Origin: JAICQM01 sp963781555
GTDB taxonomy: Bacteria > Chloroflexota > Limnocylindria > QHBO01
Assembly: GCA_963781555.1 (NCBI GenBank)
Contig: CAWAGB010000008.1
Location: 558,001-622,000 of the forward strand
DNA: 64,000 bases
Reading direction: 5' to 3'
The notes below the pieces were generated by a model. That model ran no database searches, was not told the origin of the DNA, and saw only the letters and a program-made list of their open reading frames with translations. The position numbers were made by a program, and so were the translations under genes. This document shows positions 35,027-43,710 of this stretch, one piece after another; position 1 is the first letter of the stretch, and every line of letters begins with the position of its first letter.

Positions 35027-35791
35027 ATGGCGACCATCCCCCGCGAGCTGACCGAGACGGCGGCCGAGTACCTCATGACCATCCGCTACATGCACGGTGA
35101 GGGACAGCCGGTGATCGGCGCCCGCCTGGCGGAGCGGCTGGGCGTGAGCGCTGCCACCGTGTCGGAAATGATCACCCGGCTCGTGCGCGAGCAGCTCGTC
35201 ATGGTGGACGACCATTCGCGCCAGCTCACCCTCACCGATGCCGGCCGCACCGCCGCTGAGCGGACCTTCCGCCGCCACGCACTCTCGGAGTGGTTGCTCA
35301 CCGAGGTCATCGGTCTCGGGTGGGCCGAGGCGGACGAGGAGGCGCACCACCTCCAGCACGCGCTGTCCGAGCGGGTGACCGACAAGATCGACGGGCTGCT
35401 CGGCACCCCGCCCACCTGCCCGCACGGCAACCCGATCCCGCGCGACGGCGTGACCCCCCAGCGTCCGGCCGGCATCCGCATGAGCGACGCACCCGTCGGC
35501 AGCGAGATCACCCTGCTCCGCGTGACGGAGGAGGCGGAGGAGGATGCGCGGCTCCTCACCTTCCTCCAGGAGAACGACGTGCGGCCCGGGAGCATGTTCC
35601 GCGTCATCGACCTCGCCGAGCACGTCGGGACGATGACCCTCCAGCCCATCGACCGCGCCGGCGGAGACGTGACCATGGGCCTCGCTGCCGCCGCGAAGCT
35701 GCGGATCCTGGAAGGGCGTGCCCCGGCGAGCCTCTTCCACCGCGTCCCGGCGCGCGCGCGGCTGGCCGCCGGGGTGGCAGCCGCCACATGA
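35027..35791 (+). CDS. DtxR/MntR family metal-dependent regulator
   Basis: The 254-residue protein has the DtxR layout: a winged helix (TETAAEYLMTIRYMHGEGQPVIGARLAERLGVSAATVSEMITRL, given in part), a dimerisation/metal domain with HALSEWLLTEVIGLGWAEADEEAHHLQHALSE and CPHGNPIP, and a C-terminal FeoA/SH3-like domain. It probably senses Fe2+ or Mn2+. No metal transporter is adjacent; the nearest candidate target is the GDT1-type gene 3.5 kb away, a speculative link. Confidence 0.88.
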   Translation: MATIPRELTETAAEYLMTIRYMHGEGQPVIGARLAERLGVSAATVSEMITRLVREQLVMVDDHSRQLTLTDAGRTAAERTFRRHALSEWLLTEVIGLGWAEADEEAHHLQHALSERVTDKIDGLLGTPPTCPHGNPIPRDGVTPQRPAGIRMSDAPVGSEITLLRVTEEAEEDARLLTFLQENDVRPGSMFRVIDLAEHVGTMTLQPIDRAGGDVTMGLAAAAKLRILEGRAPASLFHRVPARARLAAGVAAAT

Positions 35792-35800
35792 TCGATTTGC

Positions 35801-35839
35801 TACGATGCGAACCCGACCACCCCCGGCCAGCCCAGGAGG
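35801..35839 (+). promoter_or_regulatory. Promoter and ribosome site of the small membrane gene
   Basis: TACGAT (35801-35806) is followed by AGGAGG (35834-35839), which ends 6 nt before ATG 35846. It is one of the few short genes here with a consensus Shine-Dalgarno site. Confidence 0.5.
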
Positions 35840-35845
35840 ACCAGC

Positions 35846-36049
35846 ATGATTCGTGATCGCGGACGGCGCGGCATGATCGCCGCCATCGCGACCGTTCTGT
35901 GGCTCGGCTACATGTCGGTGGGCCTGCTGGTCATCAACGCCATCGCGCCCACCAGCTTTGGCGAGGGACCGGACGGCGCGGCCGCATTCGTGGGCCTGGT
36001 GAGCGGCGTGATCACCGTCGGACTGATCATGTGGGCCGCCTCCGACTAG
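35846..36049 (+). CDS. Small two-helix membrane protein
   Basis: The 67-residue protein has two predicted membrane helices (about 10-32 and 45-64) joined by a short loop (APTSFGEGPDG). A strong ribosome site supports that it is real. I know no function. It stands between the DtxR regulator and a GNAT gene on the same strand. Confidence 0.65.
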   Translation: MIRDRGRRGMIAAIATVLWLGYMSVGLLVINAIAPTSFGEGPDGAAAFVGLVSGVITVGLIMWAASD

Positions 36050-36103
36050 CGGCCCGCGACGTCGGTCTCGACGTCGTCATCGGAACACGGAACCGAGCAT
36101 CCC

Positions 36104-37081
36104 ATGCCATTGCCTGACCCAGGGGCCGCCCGCCTCGAGGTGCGCTCCGCGACGATCGACGACGCGGACGCCATCGTCTCGCTGGTGAACGCTGTGGACC
36201 TGCACGATTTCGGCATCGCCGACCTGGCGCGCGACGACGTCGTCCAGGAGATGTCGGCCATCGACCTTGCACGGGACAGCTGGCTTGTCAGCGCCGCTGG
36301 CGAGCTCGTGGCGCAGGCAAATCTGAGCGTGCGCGGTGGCGTCGCGCACGACATGAACCTCTGCGTGCATCCGGCGTGGCGGCGCCGCGGCATCGGGAGC
36401 GACCTGCTGCGGCGCGTGGAGAGGCGTTCAGCCGAGCGCATCGGCGACGCTCCCGACGGCGTCCAGGTCTCCATCCGCGGATGGATGAAGGGCGGCTGGG
36501 AGGTCGGCCAGGCATTCGCCGCGCGCCACGGCTACGACGTCACGCGGCGCTACCTGCGCATGCGCATCGACATGACCGATGCGCCGCCGGCGCCCGACTG
36601 GCCGGAGGGCATCAGCGTTCGCACCTTCCAACCCGGCGTCGACGAGCGCGCCACGCACGAGGCATCACAGGACGCCTTCGCGGACCACTGGGGCTTCCTG
36701 CCGACCCCGTTCGAGGACTGGCGCCGGCGCCTCGAGCGCGACGACTTCGACCCGGAGCTGTGGTGGCTGGCACTGGACACGGACGGCTCCATCGCCGGCA
36801 TGTCGCTGTCGAGCACGATCCCGGGCACAGGCTGGGTCGGCAGCCTCTCGGTGCGCCGTCCATGGCGGCGCCGGGGGCTCGCCCGCGCGCTCCTGCTCCA
36901 CAGCTTCGGCCGCTTCTGGGGTCGCGGGATCCGCACCGTCGCGCTCGGGGTGGATGCCAGTTCGCTTACCGGCGCCACGCGGCTCTACGAATCGGTGGGC
37001 ATGTCCGTCGAGCAGGCGTACGACCGGGTGGAGAAGGTGGTTCGCCCCGGGCGCGACATCGCCGTCCGCGCCCTCGACTGA
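36104..37081 (+). CDS. Tandem GNAT acetyltransferase (MshD-like)
   Basis: The 325-residue protein has two GNAT domains. The first (about 10-150) has LCVHPAWRRRGIGSDLLRRV as its acetyl-CoA loop; the second (about 165-315) has LSVRRPWRRRGLARALLLHSF. Two-domain GNATs of this length include mycothiol synthase MshD. A PIG-L deacetylase of the MshB/Mca type lies at 43.7 kb, which leaves a thiol-metabolism role open, but other substrates are equally possible. Confidence 0.82.
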   Translation: MPLPDPGAARLEVRSATIDDADAIVSLVNAVDLHDFGIADLARDDVVQEMSAIDLARDSWLVSAAGELVAQANLSVRGGVAHDMNLCVHPAWRRRGIGSDLLRRVERRSAERIGDAPDGVQVSIRGWMKGGWEVGQAFAARHGYDVTRRYLRMRIDMTDAPPAPDWPEGISVRTFQPGVDERATHEASQDAFADHWGFLPTPFEDWRRRLERDDFDPELWWLALDTDGSIAGMSLSSTIPGTGWVGSLSVRRPWRRRGLARALLLHSFGRFWGRGIRTVALGVDASSLTGATRLYESVGMSVEQAYDRVEKVVRPGRDIAVRALD

Positions 37082-37082
37082 G

Positions 37083-37964
37083 TCAGTCCTCCCCGGTGAC
37101 GACGCCGGGAACGGCCGCGTGGAGCCGCTCCACGCCCGGCTGACCGAGTCGCGCGTAGAGGCCCGGACGCCGATCGGCGATGGTGTCCCACTCGTGCTCG
37201 CCTGGTCGTCGGCGCACGTGCGTCGTACGCGCGCGCTCGATGTCCACGTCGCCGATGAGCAGGTCCTCATCGGTGTCAGAGGCCGCACCGAGGCGCGTGC
37301 CATCCGGATCCATGAACACCGAGCGGCCCATGAAGGTCACCCCGCGCTCCGTTCCGACCCGGTCGGCGGCCAGCAGGTAGCAGTGGTTCTCCGCGGCGCG
37401 GGCCGGCGCGAACAGGTCAGGATGGAACTCGACCCCGACCGGCCAGTTGGTGGGCAGGCAGATGAGGTCCGCGCCCTCCAGGCCGCAGACGCGTGCCGCC
37501 TCCGGGAAGCGCAGGTCGTAGCAGACGAGGATGCCGACCCGCATGCCGGCCGCCTCGACCACGAACGGCGGCTCCGGACCCGGGGTCACAAATCGGTCGA
37601 CCCCCAGGAAGGGCAGGTGCATCTTGCGATAGACGAGGTGCCGGCCGTCTGGCGTGGCCAGGTGCGCGACGTTGAAGATCTCGTCGCCGATCGCCTCGAG
37701 GCTCCCGCACACGATCGCCACGCCGTGGACGGCGGCCATCTCGAGCAGGCGCTGTGGCACGACGCGGGTGGCGTGGCGCGCGACAGGCGTCGCCTCACGG
37801 AGCGAAGCGAACGCGTAGCCGGTCACGGCGGCCTCCGGCAGCACCACCAGTCTCGCGCCGGCCGCCGCCGCCTCGGCCACGCCGCGACCGATGCGTTCGA
37901 GATTGCGATCGACCTCCCCGAGGGTCGGGTCGATCTGGGCGGCGGCCACGCGGACGGTCGTCAT
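37083..37964 (-). CDS. Carbon-nitrogen hydrolase (nitrilase superfamily)
   Basis: The 293-residue protein has the catalytic triad of the superfamily: glutamate in VLPEAAVTGY near residue 44, lysine in VYRKMHLPF near 115, and cysteine in LVCYDLRFPE near 149. It hydrolyses an amide or N-carbamoyl group. A role with the hydantoinase (N-carbamoyl amino acid amidohydrolase) is chemically plausible but the genes are 33 kb apart. It is convergent with the GNAT gene, 1 nt from its stop. Confidence 0.88.
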   Translation of the reverse strand: MTTVRVAAAQIDPTLGEVDRNLERIGRGVAEAAAAGARLVVLPEAAVTGYAFASLREATPVARHATRVVPQRLLEMAAVHGVAIVCGSLEAIGDEIFNVAHLATPDGRHLVYRKMHLPFLGVDRFVTPGPEPPFVVEAAGMRVGILVCYDLRFPEAARVCGLEGADLICLPTNWPVGVEFHPDLFAPARAAENHCYLLAADRVGTERGVTFMGRSVFMDPDGTRLGAASDTDEDLLIGDVDIERARTTHVRRRPGEHEWDTIADRRPGLYARLGQPGVERLHAAVPGVVTGED

Positions 37965-37971
37965 GCCGGCG

Positions 37972-37977
37972 ATCTTA
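37972..37977 (-). promoter_or_regulatory. -10 box, leaderless nitrilase gene
   Basis: TAAGAT on the minus strand ends 7 nt before ATG 37964. Confidence 0.5.
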
Positions 37978-38517
37978 CGCGCGCCGTCGATGGGCGAGCA
38001 GGAGGATCGACACGGGACGTCCCTCGGCGCTATCGCGGCCGGCGAACTCGTCGGCGAGGGCGTGCATGCGGCGCTTCAGCTCGGCAGCGTCCGCATCGGT
38101 CAGGCGCACGCCCAGGCGCTGGATCCCGATCGTCGCGCGCGCGCCCGCCTCGACCAGCTCCTCGCGGGTGGCGTCGAGCACGGAGGTCGCCCAGGTACCC
38201 TCCGGATTGACGCGCAGCGTCCACGACTTGCCCGTGATCCGGTATGGCCGCTCGAGGTGGCCCGAGTCTCCGCGCCGCACCGACTCGGCCTTCAGGAACC
38301 CGAGGCGCACCAGCTGGCGGACGTGGTAGAGGATCGTGCCGGGGTCCCTGCCCAGCCGTGCGGCGAGCTGCCGGTTGGTCAGCGCCTCATCGATCACCAG
38401 CCGCAGGATGCGCAGGCGCAGCGGGTGCGAGAGTGCGCGCGCCTCCGCGGGGGTCGCGTCGCGCGCCTCGTCGCCCGCAGACGATTGACGATCATCCATC
38501 GATGGACTATTTTCCAT
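37975..38517 (-). CDS. ArsR-like winged-helix regulator
   Basis: The protein of about 180 residues has an ArsR/GntR-like helix-turn-helix near the N-terminus: ALSHPLRLRILRLVIDEALTNRQLAARLGRDPGTILYHVRQLVRLGFL, quoted only to identify the domain in part, followed by a C-terminal effector region. Start options are TTG 38520, ATG 38517 and ATG 38499. It is divergent from a lipoprotein hydrolase gene that starts 5 nt away, with a palindrome in the shared promoter, so it probably represses both. Confidence 0.8.
   Translation of the reverse strand: MENSPSMDDRQSSAGDEARDATPAEARALSHPLRLRILRLVIDEALTNRQLAARLGRDPGTILYHVRQLVRLGFLKAESVRRGDSGHLERPYRITGKSWTLRVNPEGTWATSVLDATREELVEAGARATIGIQRLGVRLTDADAAELKRRMHALADEFAGRDSAEGRPVSILLLAHRRRA
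38485..38513 (+). promoter_or_regulatory. Sigma-70 promoter with operator in the spacer
   Basis: TTGACG (38485-38490), 17 bp, TATTTT (38508-38513). The spacer contains the 12-bp palindrome TCCATCGATGGA (38495-38506), and a further TCCATC lies at 38513-38518. Together they are a likely site for the divergent ArsR-like protein. Confidence 0.6.
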
Positions 38518-38522
38518 CAATC

Positions 38523-39567
38523 ATGCATCCACGCACGCGTGTGCTCCCGCTGGCCATCGCGGCCCTTCTCGCCGGCTGTGGCGCCGGCGGGACCCAGCCT
38601 AGCGGCTCGACCACCGCGTCCGGGGCCGCTTCGACATCCCAGCCGCCGGATGCCGACCGATTCGCCTACGAGGTCGGAAGCGTTGGGCCGGCATCGCTCA
38701 CCCCGCAGGCCGTCCTGGAGGATGGGACCACGGTCCAGGATCTGCGCTACACCGGACCGAGCGGGGGAGAAGTCAGCGCGTGGCTGGTCACCCCGCCCGG
38801 GGACGGCCCCTTCGCCGGGATGCTCTACCTCCACGGTTCGGAGACCGATCGCGACGACCTGCTCGACGAGGCGATGGCCATGGCCACCGGCGGCGTCGCG
38901 TCCATCGTCCTGGACGCACCGTGGGTGCGCGACGGTGAGGCGCGCGGCAGCGAGGCGGGAAACTACTTCGCCCCGGGGGACGAGGTGGCGATGATGGAGC
39001 AGACCGTCACCGACCTGCGCGCGGGGATCGACGTGCTGGTGCGCGACGCGAACGTCGACCCGGCGCGGATCGGCTTCATGGGCCACTCGTGGGGCGCCTC
39101 GACGGGTGCCATCCTGGCCGCCGTCGACGAGCGACCCATCGCATTCGCGCTGGTGACCGGGCGCCCGTCGTGGACCGACTTCCTGCGGGGCGAGGCGGAT
39201 GCCCGTCTCGCGTCCATCGTCTCCATGATCGGGGCGGAGAAATGGGAGGCCTATCTCGCCGCCCTCGCCCCATTCGACGCCACGGCCCAGATCGGGCAGG
39301 CGAACGGGGAGGAGCTGCTGCTCCAGTTCGGCACCGCCGACGACGTCGGTGACCCCGGACGCGGTCGAGGCCTTCACCGCGGCCGCGCCGGAGGGAACGA
39401 CCGTCCAGAGCTTCGATGCCGGACATGTGCTGGACAACGAGGCCACGGCGGCGCGCGTCGCCTGGTTGGCGGATCGTCTGGGCGCGGATCCCATCGCGGC
39501 GGAGGTCGTGGAGCACGTCGGCCTTCCCGATGCGCCGACCGCCGTGCCGGTGACGCTCGGAGGCTGA
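38523..39567 (+). pseudogene. Lipoprotein alpha/beta hydrolase, frameshifted
   Basis: The signal peptide ends in lipobox LLAGC. The hydrolase domain has GMLYLHGSETD and the nucleophile elbow MGHSWGAST near residue 190. In frame, the protein reads to LLLQFGTADDV and then turns into low-complexity Arg/Gly sequence up to 39629. The natural continuation, TPDAVEAFTAAAPEGTTVQ and the histidine in DAGHVLDNEA, is in the +1 frame from about 39349 to the stop at 39567. One extra G at 39348-39349 (gtcGGtgacc) explains this. Either the gene is broken or the base is a sequencing error. Confidence 0.75.
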
Positions 39568-39592
39568 ACCGGACGTATCGGCCGGGCATTGC

Positions 39593-39598
39593 TATCCT
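39593..39598 (+). promoter_or_regulatory. -10 box, leaderless EamA gene
   Basis: TATCCT is followed by 6 nt and ATG 39605. Confidence 0.5.
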
Positions 39599-39604
39599 CG
39601 GCCG

Positions 39605-40531
39605 ATGTCCTCCCGCCCTCGCTGGCTGACGCCTGCCATCTTCCTGCTGCTCGGCCTCATCTGGGGCTCGTCCTTCCTGTGGATCAAGATCGCGCTGCAG
39701 GAGATCGGTCCGGCAACGCTGGTCGCGCAGCGCATGACGCTCGGCGCGCTCGGGTTCCTCATCTACCTGCCGTTCATCGGGGAGCGGATCCTGCCGCGGA
39801 CATGGCGCGAGATGGTTCCCCTCGCGGTGCTCGGGCTGATCAACACCGGGCTGCCGATCTTCCTGATCAGCTGGGGCGAGCTCCACGTCGACTCGGGGAC
39901 CGCCGCGGTGCTCAACTCGCTCGTCCCGCTGTTCAGCCTCATCATCGCCGGCCTCTGGCTGCGCACCGAGCCGGTGACCGCGCTGCGCGTCACCGGGCTG
40001 ATCCTCGGCTTCGGTGGTGCTGCACTGCTCGCGTCGCGGGAACTGGCACTGGGTGCGGACCCGATGGGCGTGGTCGGGGCCCTGGCGGTGGTGGCCGCGG
40101 CGGGGTCGTACGCCTTCGGCGCGAGCTACGCGCGGCACCGGATCACGCGCACCCATCGGTATGTGGTGGCCGGTGGCTCACTCCTCTTCGCGGCCGTCTA
40201 CCTGTGGGTGCTGGCGATCGCCAGCGAATGGCCGCTGCGGGTGACGACCCAGCCGGACGGCATCGTCGCCGTGCTGTGGCTGGGGATCCTCGGCAGCTTC
40301 GTCGCCTACCTGTGCTTCTTCTATCTGATCCAGAACCTGGGTGCCACGCTGGCGACCATGGTCACCTACCTGTTCCCGGTGGTCGGCGTCGGGCTGGGCA
40401 CCATCTTTCTGGGCGAGATCCTCGACGTGCGGTTGATCCTGGGCACGCTGCTCGTGCTGGCGGGCATCGTGGTGGTCGGCCTTCGCTATGATGCGAAGGT
40501 GAGCCGCGAACCAGGCGGGGCGCTCGAGTGA
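39605..40531 (+). CDS. EamA/DMT family exporter
   Basis: The 308-residue membrane protein has ten predicted helices in two EamA repeats, beginning AIFLLLGLIWGSSFLWIKIALQEIGP and with the second repeat near residue 150. The family exports metabolites such as amino acids or takes up nucleotide sugars; the substrate is not readable. It overlaps the next gene by 4 nt (GTGA). Confidence 0.88.
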   Translation: MSSRPRWLTPAIFLLLGLIWGSSFLWIKIALQEIGPATLVAQRMTLGALGFLIYLPFIGERILPRTWREMVPLAVLGLINTGLPIFLISWGELHVDSGTAAVLNSLVPLFSLIIAGLWLRTEPVTALRVTGLILGFGGAALLASRELALGADPMGVVGALAVVAAAGSYAFGASYARHRITRTHRYVVAGGSLLFAAVYLWVLAIASEWPLRVTTQPDGIVAVLWLGILGSFVAYLCFFYLIQNLGATLATMVTYLFPVVGVGLGTIFLGEILDVRLILGTLLVLAGIVVVGLRYDAKVSREPGGALE

Positions 40532-42564
40532 CGGACGATCAGGGTCACGACGAGCGGCCCGACCTCCGCGAACCGTCTCATCCTCACTGGCCCGCCGAGG
40601 ACATCGTGGCGCCGCACCCGGCGGACGCCTCCCAGGAGGGCGGTTCGACCGATGCGCCCGACCAGGAACCAGCCGAGCGCTGGCCCTGGCAGGAGGCACG
40701 CCCATTCTGGGAGACCCCCGAAGGCGCGCCCGACGCCACCCGCTGGCGCACCTCGCGCCCGTTCTGGGAGACGGAGGACGAGCCGGAGCGCGCGCCGGAT
40801 CCGGAGCCTGAATCTGAGCCCGAACCTGCGGCGGAGGTAGCGGCGGAGCCGGAGCACCAGCCGGAGGCGCCGCCAACGGCCGAGGTGCCCCAGGACCCCG
40901 AAATTGCGCCAGAGCCCGTGGCGCCCACTGAGCCCGATCCAGCATCGACCTCCGAGCTCGCGCCACAGGAGGCTGCGGCACAGCCAACGGCGCCGGCCGC
41001 GGAGCCAGCGCCGGCCGTGGAGCCAGGACGGCCCGCGGCGACGGTCGAGACACAACCGGAGCCGGCAGGTGCGCCGGAGCGACCGGCGGATACCTCGTCG
41101 CCCGGCGACGCGGATGCGTCTGCGCCTGGTCAGGCTCCGGCCGGCGCTGGGGTGATCTCGGCGGATGTGCCCACAGCGGTTGGTGCCGTCATCCCGGTGG
41201 AACGGCGCGCCGAGCGCTCCTTCCGTCGCGAGCGCGGTCGCCAGCAGGACGCAGCCGCAGCAGCCGCGGCGTCAGCGGCGCCAGACGTCCCGGAGGCGGC
41301 GGGAATGGCCGATGCGCCAGAGGTCCAGCCAGCGGATGCTGCCGCGGAGCCTGAGACCGGCCATGGGGCCAAGCTGGTGACCGAAACCGGCCCAACCAGC
41401 ACCGGCTGGGACCGACGCGCAATGGGGGAGCGGCGGAAGCCAACGACCGCTGAGCAGGCGGTGCCGTGGCTCATTGGCCTCGTCCTGGCGCTGGCGGGAA
41501 TCGTCATCGTCCTGTTGGCGCTCATCTTCACCTCGGAGAGCGGGCTCGGCGACAACTCGAGCCCCACACCACGCGCCAGCGGGTCGGTGCCGGTCCTCGT
41601 TCCGAGCAGCAGCGCCGGCGACAGCGCGACGCCGGGGGCGAGTCCCAGCACCGGTGCGTCCGCGACGCCGACCGTTCCGCCGACGCCCGAATACGGGGCG
41701 CTCGAGATGGTGTATCTCAGCCGGAGCACTGCCACCGCTCCCATCTACCTCTACCGGCGCGACTTCAGCGTCGCCGAGGATGCGGAGACGCTTGCCCACG
41801 CGGAGCAGGGCGTCGAGCAGTTCGCCTGGGCCCCCGACGGTCGCCGGGGAGCCGCGATCATCGCCGGCCGCGCGGTGGCTCTCCAGCAGCAAAAGGCGGC
41901 GCGCGCGCTTGCCGATGGCGTGACGGAGATCGCCTTCCGGCCGGACTCGGCCATCGTGTACGCGGCCCGCGTGGCGCGCGATGGTGCCAACGACGTGGCC
42001 CAGGTGCTGGCCATCAACTGGGACAGCGGGGCGCAGGAGATCATCGCGTCGGTGACGTATCCGCATGCGCAGATCGCGGCGGAGTCGGCGCTCGAGGAGG
42101 CGCAGTTCATCGACGAGGGCGGCCTGGTGCGGCTCTTCCCGCTGACGGATGGTCACGTCCTGCTCTGGATCCTTGGTGCGCCGGCCACCTACGAGATCGA
42201 CCCGGTCGCCAAGGAGGTGACCGAGACGACAGGCATGCCCGTCCTGTGGTCACCGGACGAGATGTTCCAGGTCACCCTTACGGAGGGGGATCCCAACACC
42301 CTGACCCTGACCGACGCGGATGGCAACGAGCGGGCCACGACCCAGGTGCCCGGGAAGGTCAGCCACCTGCGCTGGGCGCCCAACAGCTCGGAGGTGGCAT
42401 TCACCGTCGGGCACCTCGGAACGAACGGCGGGATCGTGCAGAACCTGTACGTCTGGGACCTGGTGGACGGCAAGGAGCCGAGCATGGTCACGAGCAACGG
42501 CGCCTCGTTCGGAGCGGAGTGGCGCGGCGGCGCGGTAAGGTGGGTCCATGAGCCCGCGACCTGA
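40528..42564 (+). CDS. Membrane protein with acidic tail and propeller-like domain
   Basis: The 678-residue protein starts GTG 40528, overlapping the EamA stop. Residues 1-310 are cytosolic, disordered and rich in Pro, Glu and Ala, with two RPFWET repeats near residues 56 and 76. One membrane helix follows (about 311-335), then a Ser/Thr/Pro linker and an outer domain (about 390-678) with propeller-like repeats (FAWAPDGRRGAAII, IAFRPDSAIVY, VLWSPDEMFQV, HLRWAPNSSEVAF). I recognise no enzyme. The layout suggests a sensor or envelope scaffold. Confidence 0.7.
   Translation: MTDDQGHDERPDLREPSHPHWPAEDIVAPHPADASQEGGSTDAPDQEPAERWPWQEARPFWETPEGAPDATRWRTSRPFWETEDEPERAPDPEPESEPEPAAEVAAEPEHQPEAPPTAEVPQDPEIAPEPVAPTEPDPASTSELAPQEAAAQPTAPAAEPAPAVEPGRPAATVETQPEPAGAPERPADTSSPGDADASAPGQAPAGAGVISADVPTAVGAVIPVERRAERSFRRERGRQQDAAAAAAASAAPDVPEAAGMADAPEVQPADAAAEPETGHGAKLVTETGPTSTGWDRRAMGERRKPTTAEQAVPWLIGLVLALAGIVIVLLALIFTSESGLGDNSSPTPRASGSVPVLVPSSSAGDSATPGASPSTGASATPTVPPTPEYGALEMVYLSRSTATAPIYLYRRDFSVAEDAETLAHAEQGVEQFAWAPDGRRGAAIIAGRAVALQQQKAARALADGVTEIAFRPDSAIVYAARVARDGANDVAQVLAINWDSGAQEIIASVTYPHAQIAAESALEEAQFIDEGGLVRLFPLTDGHVLLWILGAPATYEIDPVAKEVTETTGMPVLWSPDEMFQVTLTEGDPNTLTLTDADGNERATTQVPGKVSHLRWAPNSSEVAFTVGHLGTNGGIVQNLYVWDLVDGKEPSMVTSNGASFGAEWRGGAVRWVHEPAT
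42536..42541 (+). promoter_or_regulatory. -10 box, leaderless DUF971 gene
   Basis: TAAGGT lies inside the 3' end of the propeller gene, 6 nt before ATG 42548. Confidence 0.4.
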
Positions 42565-42886
42565 GATCGTCAATCCCATCGGCGTGGAGCTGGATGAGAC
42601 CGCCCGCCTGATGCGGATCCGCTGGGACGACGGCCATCTCGGCGAGTGGGGCTGGACGGAGCTGCGGCGTGCGTGCCCGTGCGCACTCTGCGCCGGCGAG
42701 GGCAGCATCCCCGGCGTGGTGACGCTGGAGACGGCCTTCACCGAGCCCCAGGTCACCGTCGAGCGGGTCAAGTGGATCGGGCGCTACGCCCTTGCCCCCA
42801 TCTGGGCCGACGGCCACGACACGGGGCTGTTCACCTACCTGAAGCTGCGCGAGATCTGCACCTGCGCGGAGCATCGCGCAGCGTGA
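42548..42886 (+). CDS. DUF971 domain protein
   Basis: The 112-residue protein matches the DUF971/GBBH-like N-terminal domain: LRIRWDDGH-type strand (MRIRWDDGHLGEW), the C-x-C-x2-C cluster in RACPCALCAG, and IGRYALAPIWADGHDTGLFTYLKLREIC. These small domains often bind metal and occur beside Fe-S carriers, but none is here. It overlaps the propeller gene by 17 nt and patatin by 4 nt. Confidence 0.85.
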   Translation: MSPRPEIVNPIGVELDETARLMRIRWDDGHLGEWGWTELRRACPCALCAGEGSIPGVVTLETAFTEPQVTVERVKWIGRYALAPIWADGHDTGLFTYLKLREICTCAEHRAA

Positions 42887-43710
42887 GCGTCGACCTCGAG
42901 CGCGGCTTCAGCCTCGCACTGGGCGGCGGCGGGGCGCGCGGCTGGGCGCACATCGGCGTCGCGCGGGCCCTGGAGGCAGCGTCCCTCACTCCGAGCGCGG
43001 TGGTCGGCACCAGCATGGGCGCGGTCGTGGGTGCCGGCATCGCGCTCGGCTATCCGGCCGAGCGCATGGAAGCCGTCGCGCGCCGCACGCCGGTCTACCG
43101 GCTCATCGGTCGTCGCAGCCGCTACGCGCTCTTCGACAGCCGCCCGGTGCTCGAGCGGATGGGCCACGAGCTCGGCAATCCGCGCATCGAGGACCTGCCG
43201 GTCCCCATGGCGGTCACCGCCTACGACCTGGTGACCGGGGAGACACACGCCATCCGCTCCGGCGACCTCGTCGAGGCACTGGTGCGCAGCATCGCCGTGC
43301 CGCTCTTCTTCGCGCCGACGCACGAGGGCGACGCGGTGTGGTGCGATGCCGGTCCGTGGGAGGCGGTCCCCGTCAGCGTCGCGCGCGCCCTGTGGCCCGA
43401 TCTGGCGGTGGTCGGCGTGCGGGTGGATGCGCCCAAGCCATCGATCCTCGGCAGCCCGCTCGGGTCGCGACTGCTGCGCGCCTTCGCCGGCCGCCTCGGC
43501 CCCGCCAGCGAAGCGTTGACGGCGCGCCGCTACCTCTCGCTGCTCGCCTCGCGCTGGGCGGACCCGGTCCACGAAGAGCCGGCCGACCTGCTCATCTCTC
43601 CGCGCCTCGGCTTCACCAGCGCCTGGCAGTTCAGCCGCATCGGGCCCATGGTGGAGCGCGGCGAGCGCGACGCACGCATGGCCCTCCGGGAGGTATCGGT
43701 CCATGGCTGA
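42883..43710 (+). CDS. Patatin-like phospholipase
   Basis: The 275-residue protein starts GTG 42883, overlapping DUF971 (GTGA). It has the oxyanion loop LALGGGGARGWAHIG near residue 15, the nucleophile elbow VGTSMGAVVG near 45 and the catalytic aspartate in WCDAGPW near 150, where the usual D-G-G/A appears as D-A-G. It is of the RssA/YchK type and probably hydrolyses acyl chains of phospholipids in the cytosol or at the membrane. It overlaps the PIG-L gene by 8 nt. Confidence 0.88.
   Translation: MSVDLERGFSLALGGGGARGWAHIGVARALEAASLTPSAVVGTSMGAVVGAGIALGYPAERMEAVARRTPVYRLIGRRSRYALFDSRPVLERMGHELGNPRIEDLPVPMAVTAYDLVTGETHAIRSGDLVEALVRSIAVPLFFAPTHEGDAVWCDAGPWEAVPVSVARALWPDLAVVGVRVDAPKPSILGSPLGSRLLRAFAGRLGPASEALTARRYLSLLASRWADPVHEEPADLLISPRLGFTSAWQFSRIGPMVERGERDARMALREVSVHG

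Noticed and set aside
37083..37964. Specific call as N-carbamoyl amino acid amidohydrolase acting with the hydantoinase
   Set aside because: The fold is right, but the genes are 33 kb apart and the sequence does not distinguish substrates in this superfamily.
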